From the NCBI GenBank assembly GCA_944384065.1, contig CALWRY010000002.1, forward strand, positions 62,001 to 126,000: DNA of 64,000 nucleotides, written 5' to 3'. The DNA is from an uncultured Enterocloster sp. GTDB lineage: Bacteria; Bacillota; Clostridia; Lachnospirales; Lachnospiraceae. Of the stretch, positions 58,601 to 64,000 are shown piece after piece. A program made the position numbers and the translations under genes. Position 1 is the stretch's first letter. Every line of letters begins with the position of its first letter. Under the pieces are notes generated by a model. It was not told where the DNA came from. It saw only the letters and a program-made list of their open reading frames with translations, and searched no databases.

Positions 58601-60607
58601 GAGGGAGTGGAAGCGGTCTACCGGCAGCTGCAGCGGTTTGGGGAAGATTATGCAAAAACCGAATACAACAGCAGGAGGCTTGCAGACCTGATGCAGGCTT
58701 ACGCAAGTGTTCTGGAATATATGGGGCCGGATGAAGCCGGCAATCCAGAACGGGTGACGGACGAGGTTTTGGCATATTCCGATAAGAATCATGTAAAGCT
58801 GCCGGAAAAGAAGATGAAAACCCAGCTGGATGCGGTGGTCGAGTATCTGGGAGCTGAGGCCCGCGCCAGCGGTTTCGTACATAAGCTTCAGCTGTGGCTG
58901 CCGCCGCTGCCGCCCGCCCTGTATTTAAAGGAGCTGAGTGGGTATAAGGATCATCTGTACCGAGGAGGCGTTTGGCCGTCCTATGATAAATGGTCGCTGG
59001 ATGTGCTGGCGGGCCTCTGCGACGATCCGGTTAGTCAGGCTCAAATACCGCTGTCACTTGATTTTGCGGAGAACGGCCACCATGCGGTATGTGGAGTGGT
59101 TGTCAGCGGAAAGAGCACCTTTTTGCAGACCGTATTCTATGGCCTGATCCAGAAGTATAGTCCAGAGCACATCAATTTGTATGGAATTGATTTCAGCAGC
59201 CGTATGCTCTCTGCCTTTGAGAACGCTCCTCATGTAGGGGGGATCGTATATGAGGAGGATACGGAAAAAATTGCAAAGTTGTTCCACATGATGGAGCAGA
59301 TGCTGGAGGAAAGAAAACGGCTTTTCAAAGGGGGAAATTATAGCCAGTTTGTGCAGGCAAACGGGATAACTGTCCCTGCGGTTATTCTGGCCATTGACAA
59401 CTACGGGAGTTTTCGCGAGAAAACGGAGAACCGCTATGATAGCGAAATGATTCACCTGGCTCACGACGGCGTGGGATACGGTATGTTCCTTCTGCTGTCT
59501 TCCGGCGGTTTCGGAACTTCGGAAATTCAGTCAAAGGTTGGAGACAGCATTAAAAAGACAATCTGCCTGCAGATGAATGATAAGTTCCAATACGCGGATG
59601 CCCTTCGGGAGACAAGGGTAAATGTGCTTCCGGAGGATAATATCAAGGGCCGGGGCTTGGCGGTAGTAGGAGGGAAAATTCTGGAATTTCAGACAGCCCT
59701 TGCCTTTGCGGCGGAGAATGACTATGAGAGGATAGAAGAAATTAACAGGGAATGTACCCAGATGCGCGCCCAGTGGAAGGGAAAAGCGGCGAAGCATATT
59801 CCGGTGATCCCGGAAAAGCCGATCTGGTCGGAATATGTTCAAATGGATGAGGTAAAAGAGATGATGGCTGACGACAGGCGTCTTCCAGTGGGATATGACA
59901 AGGAAAGCGCGGGCATCTACGGCATTGATCTGAGTCGTTTCTACTGTTACATCATATCCGGAAGATCACGGACAGGAAAGACAAATCTCTTAAAGCTGCT
60001 CATACATGCTGCCGCTGCGAAGGGAGGGAGGCTCTGCGTTATTGAGCATTCCACCGAGGAGCTGGCAGCTGCGGCACAAAAAGAGGGCGCGCTATACATA
60101 AGAAGCCAGCAGGAACAGGCTGACTTTTTCCAGAGCATTTTGGAGCCCTTCAAAAAGCGCAATCAGCTTAAGCGGAACCTGATAAAAGAAGGAAAAGAGG
60201 ATTCCATCTATGAGGCAATGAAAGATGAAGAGAAATATTTCATCTTTATTGCGGATATTGCGGAGTTTGTCCGCAGTATCATGAAGCCGGAAGATGGAGT
60301 ACTGAATATTAGGGCGTTTATTGAAAATGTCACGGAAAAAGGAAGCGGGCACAATGTTTATTTCTTTGCCTGCTGCAATCCGGATACGGCGGCTTCCGCT
60401 GTGGGGGCACGCATCTATGAAAATATGATGGGCTACCATACAGGCATACATCTGGGAGGAAATGTAACGAATATCCGATACTTTGATTTCAGCAACATTC
60501 CTTATATGGAGCAGGGAAAAGTGCGCAGGCCAGGAGAAGGAATGCTTCCCCTTGGGAATAATGAGGAAATCCGGGATATTGTAATTCCGCAGGTGAGAGG
60601 AGAATAG
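55634..60607 (+). CDS. essC: EssC-type FtsK/SpoIIIE ATPase, T7SS motor
   Basis: 1657 residues with the EssC layout. The N-terminal part has two FHA-type modules, the second clear at about 112-188 (ITIGTDKDN, SLVSRRHAIL, DTSSNGVFLND). Two membrane helices follow (about 256-278 and 292-315). Then come three ATPase domains: D1 Walker A AGTTGSGKSET (from about 709) with Walker B FIIIDEFAEL; D2 GVVVSGKST (about 1155) with a weaker ILAIDNYGSF; D3 GRSRTGKTN (from about 1443) with FIFIADIAEF. D1 looks fully active. It powers export of WXG100 proteins and effectors across the membrane. The ribosome site GGGGGAG precedes the ATG. Confidence 0.93.
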   Translation: MRLVLSIYTPHAFKEVLLPSADNTDFAVNLSRNVYGLKEDLPLRLEALNHQWKFKSSKYYTVSGLNGREALACGDVLTITSILQEKVAVVVTEEKEPFSVFNKYDISYLKQITIGTDKDNLIRYQMLSLVSRRHAILKKRGEEWILEDTSSNGVFLNDKRMQGSICLQVGDCISIYGLKIVYLGNKIAIHSGWSPVAVDDSILPMHHFASSGSVKGEKESRRPKQYFNRSPRNMINLDTEPIEIEAPPAPRSNMEKPLFLIIGPSFTMAIPMLLGTMLTIYSSQGGQSSRAFMYTGIITVIGSAVLGVFWALVNLNYAKRTTQEEEKKRFEAYSQYLLKKVEEIRQKYEESRKGLLEMYPPAEVCLTYGRNSVSLWERNKNHKDFLEHRLGLGTIPFQAPIQVPKERFTLVDDRLAGQPSAIRKEYENLLDVPVRVNLMEHRLIGLLGDGNMTRILNVMHILSAQIAASTCYTDVKLVYIYDGRFDQEEWSFAKWLPHVWSEDRKVRYVASNKEEISDVFYELVKIFRIRTEEQRSRSSQKVVPKPYYIMFISDPSLLEGELIAKYIFECQSETGLTTIIMAQDHEQLPNACEYIIEDSETFSGCYEVTDARRQEVVFDRVDNNDLEKFSRRLFGIEVKEIEKGGDIPNSLTFFDMYQINRPEELNVQERWKKSRNYETMRVPVGAKAGGELCCLDIHEKYHGPHGLVAGTTGSGKSETLQTYILSLAVNFSPDDVNFFVIDYKGGGMANLFEGMPHMIGQISNLSGSQVQRAMVSIKSENKRRQRIFNENNVNNINAYTRLYKSGEIRQPVPHLFIIIDEFAELKREESDFMKELISVAQVGRSLGVHLILATQKPSGTVDDNIWSNSKFRLCLRVQDRQDSNDMLHKPDAAYITQAGRCYLQVGNDELYELFQSAWSGAPYDEDGDTQKNEIAAMISLTGHAALTGSSQKRKRQAQRRFTWIYNLMQMMQQAASDEGITIKELASYSEGVEAVYRQLQRFGEDYAKTEYNSRRLADLMQAYASVLEYMGPDEAGNPERVTDEVLAYSDKNHVKLPEKKMKTQLDAVVEYLGAEARASGFVHKLQLWLPPLPPALYLKELSGYKDHLYRGGVWPSYDKWSLDVLAGLCDDPVSQAQIPLSLDFAENGHHAVCGVVVSGKSTFLQTVFYGLIQKYSPEHINLYGIDFSSRMLSAFENAPHVGGIVYEEDTEKIAKLFHMMEQMLEERKRLFKGGNYSQFVQANGITVPAVILAIDNYGSFREKTENRYDSEMIHLAHDGVGYGMFLLLSSGGFGTSEIQSKVGDSIKKTICLQMNDKFQYADALRETRVNVLPEDNIKGRGLAVVGGKILEFQTALAFAAENDYERIEEINRECTQMRAQWKGKAAKHIPVIPEKPIWSEYVQMDEVKEMMADDRRLPVGYDKESAGIYGIDLSRFYCYIISGRSRTGKTNLLKLLIHAAAAKGGRLCVIEHSTEELAAAAQKEGALYIRSQQEQADFFQSILEPFKKRNQLKRNLIKEGKEDSIYEAMKDEEKYFIFIADIAEFVRSIMKPEDGVLNIRAFIENVTEKGSGHNVYFFACCNPDTAASAVGARIYENMMGYHTGIHLGGNVTNIRYFDFSNIPYMEQGKVRRPGEGMLPLGNNEEIRDIVIPQVRGE

Positions 60608-60619
60608 GGGGGAAACGGC

Positions 60620-60868
60620 ATGATTTTGGTGGATGTATATGCGCCCAGTGTAAATCAGACATATGATTTTATCCTGGAGGAAGGTGCGAAAGTTTCTGTT
60701 GTCATCGACGAGATAACTGAGATGATTGCCCAAAAGGAACAGGCGGATCTCAAAGGTAACGTGCGGGAACTTCTTTTGGTAAGCCAGAATGACAGGTGTA
60801 TTCTCAGCCCGGATCATACGCTGGCCTACTATGAAATTCAAACCGGAGATAAGCTTATTCTTGTGTAG
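60620..60868 (+). CDS. yukD: YukD/EsaB-type ubiquitin-like T7SS protein
   Basis: 82 residues with the ubiquitin-like fold of YukD/EsaB (MILVDVYAPSVNQTYDFILE, TLAYYEIQTGDKLILV). Family members are small cytosolic components needed for T7SS export and lack the C-terminal diglycine, as here. It begins 12 bp after essC. The order essC then yukD is the reverse of the Bacillus yuk operon, where yukD precedes it. Confidence 0.85.
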   Translation: MILVDVYAPSVNQTYDFILEEGAKVSVVIDEITEMIAQKEQADLKGNVRELLLVSQNDRCILSPDHTLAYYEIQTGDKLILV

Positions 60869-60877
60869 GAGGCAGCT

Positions 60878-61180
60878 GTGCTTAAAGTGACCATGATGGC
60901 CTTATCCCATGCGCAGGAGGAAATGGCGGCAGTGGAGCGCAGGCTGGATACCTGCATTGACAAAGCGGCGGATGTGATTCGCGAACTGCGCGGAAAAGAA
61001 GAATATGAGGAGATAATACGCACACTTTGTCAGCAGACAGAGGCGCTGCAGGAAGAGAAATGCTTCCTGAGAAAGAAAAAGCGGACTTTAAATGAAATAG
61101 CAATGATCTATCAGGAGAGCGAGAGACGGATTGCGACTTTTGGAGAGGGAGGAACAAGTAAGGATGACGGATTATATTGA
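60878..61180 (+). CDS. Small coiled-coil protein of the T7SS locus
   Basis: 100 residues, almost entirely helical and charged (SHAQEEMAAVERRLDTCIDK, AADVIRELRGKEEYEEIIRT, LCQQTEALQEEKCFLRKKKR). It lacks a WXG motif. GTG start at 60878 with TAGGAGG upstream; the next ATG (Met6) is also possible. The last 17 bp overlap the first WXG100 gene. Possible roles are chaperone or structural helper; I do not recognise a family. Confidence 0.72.
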   Translation: MLKVTMMALSHAQEEMAAVERRLDTCIDKAADVIRELRGKEEYEEIIRTLCQQTEALQEEKCFLRKKKRTLNEIAMIYQESERRIATFGEGGTSKDDGLY

Positions 61181-61460
61181 GATTAATATCCCCAGCCTGC
61201 GGTCAGATGTGGATGAGATGCGGGCGGAGCTTATCCGGATACGCGATGATATGAAAAAAATGTTTGAAGCAATGCAAGCGCTGGATACTATGTGGGACGG
61301 ACCGGCGAACAGGGCCTTCCAGCTGCAGTTTTCAGGGGATTACGAGTTGATGGAAGAAATGTGCCAGACCATAGACTCGCTGATCGCTTATGGGGAAAAT
61401 GCTGAAAAGGAGTACACGAACTGCGAGAATGCTGTGGCGACAGCAATCGCTGAAATTTAA
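61164..61460 (+). CDS. WXG100-family protein 1
   Basis: 98 residues. Helical hairpin with the turn motif WDG in ALDTMWDGPANRAFQLQF and a C-terminal helix ending ENAVATAIAEI. The size and motif match the EsxA-type T7SS substrates, which dimerise. ATG at 61164 just after GTAAGG, with GGAGGAAC further upstream. It overlaps the coiled-coil gene by 17 bp and is followed by four more proteins of this size, so it may be a secreted partner or a structural component. Confidence 0.85.
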   Translation: MTDYIEINIPSLRSDVDEMRAELIRIRDDMKKMFEAMQALDTMWDGPANRAFQLQFSGDYELMEEMCQTIDSLIAYGENAEKEYTNCENAVATAIAEI

Positions 61461-61488
61461 TGGGAAGCTAGAAGGGAGGAGAACGGAT

Positions 61489-61821
61489 ATGGCAGGATTG
61501 TCGTCTGGCGACGTATCGCTTCTTGTGACGCCGCAGGAACTGCAGAGTAAAAGCGCAGAAGTGGCGGGTTATGTAAAAACCGTTAGGGATCATTTTGACA
61601 GCCTGAAGATGCTGGTGGAGAAAAGCTCGGGATATTGGAAGGGGGAAGCTTCCGATCTTTATCGAAAATTCTATAAGGATCAGGAAGCAGACGTGGAGAG
61701 GATTCTTCTGCGCTTGGCAGAGCATCCGGAAGATCTAACTATGATAGCCCAGACCTATCTGACAGCGGAAGAATCGGTAAAACAGATTATTGAAACGCTG
61801 CCCGGAGATGTGCTTCAGTAA
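61489..61821 (+). CDS. WXG100-size protein 2 (WKG type)
   Basis: 110 residues, helical, with the turn WKG in SSGYWKGEASDLYRKFY. Its N-terminus SLLVTPQELQSKSAEVAGYV resembles that of the last WXG protein in the locus (GSLLVTPEQLISTSSDF), and both end in GDV or GNV plus a short hydrophobic tail. The two are therefore a related subset, different from proteins 1, 3 and 4. ATG at 61489 with GGGAGGAG upstream. Confidence 0.82.
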   Translation: MAGLSSGDVSLLVTPQELQSKSAEVAGYVKTVRDHFDSLKMLVEKSSGYWKGEASDLYRKFYKDQEADVERILLRLAEHPEDLTMIAQTYLTAEESVKQIIETLPGDVLQ

Positions 61822-61834
61822 GGGAGGGAAAAAG

Positions 61835-62140
61835 ATGAGTGCATACACAATCAGAATGGATTTTAAAAGAGCCAAGGAGAAGGCTGAGGATCTGGAGGAA
61901 GTATCCCAAGAACTGAAAAAGCTGGCATCCGGGCCGTATGATGCCTCCCTGGAGCAGCTTTCCAGACACTGGAAAGGAGAGAATGCTTCCAGTTATATAA
62001 AAAAAGGCGGGGATCTCAGAGAGCAGATGCTGAAGACTGCGCAGGAGCTTGGGAATACCGCCCAGGTGATACGGCAAATTGCGCGGGAAATTTATGAGGC
62101 GGAGATGGAAGCGTGGCGAATTGCCCATGACAGGGACTAA
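61835..62140 (+). CDS. WXG100-size protein 3 (WKG type)
   Basis: 101 residues. Helical hairpin with WKG at RHWKGENASSYIKK and many charged residues in both helices. It starts 13 bp after the previous gene with AGGGAGGG upstream. The short acidic/basic C-terminus (EMEAWRIAHDRD) lacks the YxxxD/E export signal found in some partners, though the whole set may be exported as dimers. Confidence 0.8.
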   Translation: MSAYTIRMDFKRAKEKAEDLEEVSQELKKLASGPYDASLEQLSRHWKGENASSYIKKGGDLREQMLKTAQELGNTAQVIRQIAREIYEAEMEAWRIAHDRD

Positions 62141-62224
62141 ACAAAGGGGAAAACCACCCTTGCACGCCGGCGGATGAGCCGGCTGCTGAGAGAGGATTTT
62201 TATAAAAAGAAGGAGGAATAAACT

Positions 62225-62527
62225 ATGGCACTTATTAGAGTAACCGCATCGGATATCCGATCAAAAAAGGAACAACTTCTTGAACTTAACAATCAGTTCA
62301 AGACACAGGTGAGGGAGCTGGAGAGCTCGGAGGGAACGCTCAATTCTCAGTGGGACGGCGCCGCCAACGATGCGTTCCACAAAGCGTTTATGAATGATAA
62401 GAATTATATGGATCAGTTCTATAACTTGATTCTTAAATACTGCGATGCCCTGGAACAGATTGCGGCAAAGTACGAGCAGGCGGAAGCCGCCAATGAGAAC
62501 ACGGCCACTACACGCACCGCCAGATAG
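62225..62527 (+). CDS. WXG100-family protein 4
   Basis: 100 residues, WDG turn in NSQWDGAANDAFHKAFM. The pattern is the most canonical of the set (ALIRVTASDIRSKKEQLLEL at the N-terminus). The 84-bp gap before it contains the stem GCCGGC-GGATGA-GCCGGC (about 62168-62185) and then AAGGAGG. C-terminal region ends ANENTATTRTAR. Confidence 0.88.
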   Translation: MALIRVTASDIRSKKEQLLELNNQFKTQVRELESSEGTLNSQWDGAANDAFHKAFMNDKNYMDQFYNLILKYCDALEQIAAKYEQAEAANENTATTRTAR

Positions 62528-62564
62528 CGCAGAAAAGAAATAGAGGAAAAGGAGAGAAAATGTT

Positions 62565-62885
62565 ATGGCAATGACAGGAAGTTTACTTGTAACCCCGGAA
62601 CAGCTCATCAGCACGTCTAGCGATTTTAACGGACGTATGCAGCAGATCAAACAGATTACGGGCAGCATGACAGAGACGGTAAAATCCCTTACCGGACAGT
62701 GGGAAGGGGAAGCGTCCACCGCGTACCAGAACAAATTTAATGAGCTTCAGGACGATATCGCAAAACTGGCTGCCATGATTCAGGAACATGTAACGGATTT
62801 GCAGGAGATGGCAAAACAGTACCAGCAGGCGGAGAAGGCCAGCCAGGAACTTGCGGGATCGCTGTCGGGGAATGTGCTTGTTTAA
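62565..62885 (+). CDS. WXG100-family protein 5
   Basis: 106 residues with WEG in LTGQWEGEASTAYQNKFNEL. The N-terminus GSLLVTPEQL and the C-terminus LSGNVLV match protein 2, indicating duplication within the locus. Ribosome site AAGGAGAG lies before the ATG at 62565. It probably forms homo- or heterodimers with its neighbours for EssC-dependent export. Confidence 0.88.
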   Translation: MAMTGSLLVTPEQLISTSSDFNGRMQQIKQITGSMTETVKSLTGQWEGEASTAYQNKFNELQDDIAKLAAMIQEHVTDLQEMAKQYQQAEKASQELAGSLSGNVLV

Positions 62886-62949
62886 TGTCAGCGCAGGCGG
62901 AAAATCAGGCAGACAGCAGTGTCTGCCTGATTTATGAAAGGGAGAAAGC

Positions 62950-63219
62950 ATGGAAAAGAAAAATTATTTGCCGATTGGCTCCATCGTGCTTCTAAAAGAT
63001 GGCAAAAAACGGCTGATGATCTGCGGAAGAAAGCAATATGTAAAGAGTGAGAATAAAGAATATGATTATATGGGCTGTCTGTATCCGGAAGGCACTCTGG
63101 GAAACGGGAAGGCGGTGTTGTTCAACCAAGAGGACATCGGTAACCTGTATTTTATTGGATTCCAGGATATCGAGGAGTTCCACTACAGGGAATTACTAAA
63201 CAAAGAAGAAAATGCTTGA
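62950..63219 (+). CDS. DUF4176 protein
   Basis: 89 residues of the DUF4176 family: LPIGSIVLLKDGKKRLMICG, then DYMGCLYPEGTLG and a FNQEDIGNLYFIGF block. This family is repeatedly found in T7SS and polymorphic-toxin loci of Firmicutes; its function is not known to me. It sits between the last WXG protein and the effector gene with AAAGGGAG upstream of the ATG. Confidence 0.85.
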   Translation: MEKKNYLPIGSIVLLKDGKKRLMICGRKQYVKSENKEYDYMGCLYPEGTLGNGKAVLFNQEDIGNLYFIGFQDIEEFHYRELLNKEENA

Positions 63220-63243
63220 TATTTTTAGGCGGGAGGCCGAAGA

Positions 63244-64000
63244 ATGGGGAGTTTTTCAACGAGAATAAGCGGAATGCGGAACTCGGAAAATGAATTCGAA
63301 GATTACGCGGGACAGGCAGCCGGGCTTTGCGATTCCATTGAATCTATAAGAAGCAGCCTGGAGATTCCTGCAGTGGCGCAGGATCAGGTGCAGAGAAATT
63401 TACGCCAGCTTTTGGAGCGATGTGAGCAGCACCGCGCGGCTCTGCTGGTACTGTCGGGGAAGATGGGAGAAATTGTCAGCCTGTATGTTGATGCGGAGCA
63501 GCGGATACAAGGAGAGCCCCCGGCAGAAGCTGCCGGATCTGCCCCAACGGAGGCTGCCCCAGCGGAGATTTCTCCGATGGAGGAAGGATGGGAATCGCTG
63601 CAAGATTATCTGCTTGATGCCATAGAGCAGGTTCTTTTTGGAAGCTTTACGGACAGCAGCAATCTTCTGGGAATCGTTGGAAGCGTGCTAGTGGGATGCA
63701 CACCGGTAGGGTGGATCGCGGATATACGCGACATTTTCGGAGACATCTATCAGATAGCTAAGGACGGAGGCACGACTGCGGAATGGATCACACTGGCGGT
63801 TGACGTGGTGGCTATCATTCCTGGAGCGGATATCCTGAAATATTCGGACGAGTTCGCGGACTTTCTGAAGCACGCGGACAACCTGCCGGATGTAGTGAAG
63901 AAAGGCGGCGACATCATCGAGGGTGTGACCGATTACACGCGGGGGGTGTGGAAGTCTGCGGATGACATTATCTCGAAGGTGGACGATGTGACGGACAATA
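63244..64000 (+). CDS. T7SS effector, N-terminal part of a polymorphic toxin (runs off the window)
   Basis: 252 codons are visible. Residues 1-95 are helical (MGSFSTRISGMRNSENEFED, RSSLEIPAVAQDQVQRNLRQ) like the targeting domains of LXG/WXG effectors. Next come an Ala/Pro/Glu-rich linker (about 95-118) and a hydrophobic pretoxin-like segment (LVGCTPVGWIADIRDIFGDI, WITLAVDVVAIIPGADILKY). A region similar to this precedes toxin domains in other T7SS effectors. The toxin domain and any immunity gene lie beyond the window. Ribosome site GGCGGGAGG precedes the ATG at 63244. Confidence 0.75.
   Translation, partial: MGSFSTRISGMRNSENEFEDYAGQAAGLCDSIESIRSSLEIPAVAQDQVQRNLRQLLERCEQHRAALLVLSGKMGEIVSLYVDAEQRIQGEPPAEAAGSAPTEAAPAEISPMEEGWESLQDYLLDAIEQVLFGSFTDSSNLLGIVGSVLVGCTPVGWIADIRDIFGDIYQIAKDGGTTAEWITLAVDVVAIIPGADILKYSDEFADFLKHADNLPDVVKKGGDIIEGVTDYTRGVWKSADDIISKVDDVTDN

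Overview
The window looks like chromosome from a strictly anaerobic Gram-positive gut bacterium of the Lachnospiraceae (an Enterocloster/Hungatella-like Clostridia). The evidence is strong AGGAGG ribosome sites, sigma-A promoters, a TPP-riboswitch thi operon, desulfoferrodoxin, a pyruvate formate-lyase module, MecA, choline-binding-type wall repeats and a type VII (WXG100) secretion locus. Genus is inference; there is no rRNA or marker gene here that settles it.

Left part (1-15.8 kb). The edge cuts an IS256-type transposase. Next is a riboswitch-controlled thiamine operon (thiC-thiW-thiM-thiE). After a convergent LysR regulator comes a long catabolic operon: a glycerate-2-kinase-type enzyme, two tandem enolase paralogues that have lost key enolase residues, a complete peptide-type ABC importer (lipoprotein, two permeases, two ATPases) and a mandelate-racemase-type sugar-acid dehydratase. 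It probably imports and degrades an unidentified acidic sugar or conjugate.

Middle (15.8-38.9 kb). Desulfoferrodoxin and ferritin form an oxidative-stress pair. A choline-binding-repeat surface protein and an ECF sigma/anti-sigma pair follow. Then comes an unusual cluster: two zinc-ribbon membrane proteins (one an M48 protease), a HerA/VirB4-like ATPase, a large charged protein, an Ig-like tail-anchored protein, a secreted transglutaminase-like protein, a GrpE-like factor, two tandem lidless Hsp70s, two membrane proteins and a small XRE regulator. Near-identical promoter/operator sequences precede the first gene, the GrpE gene and the XRE gene, so these units look like one regulon. This is the strongest candidate for an undescribed system.

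Right-middle (38.9-53.3 kb). On the minus strand lie a C26 glutamine-amidotransferase-like hydrolase, a ferredoxin and a pyruvate formate-lyase whose glycyl-radical domain is a separate 80-residue gene, with its activase. Then follow a DUF1858 protein, mannonate dehydratase with a GntR regulator, MecA, a Ser/Thr kinase fused to a CpaE-like P-loop domain with a second CpaE-like ATPase, three cell-envelope genes (GH18, metallophosphoesterase lipoprotein, amidase) and tRNA-Gly(GCC).

Right end (53.3-64 kb). A divergent HTH regulator faces a T7SS locus: a membrane FHA protein, EssC, a YukD-like ubiquitin fold, a coiled-coil protein, five WXG100-size proteins, DUF4176 and the start of a polymorphic-toxin-like effector cut by the window end.
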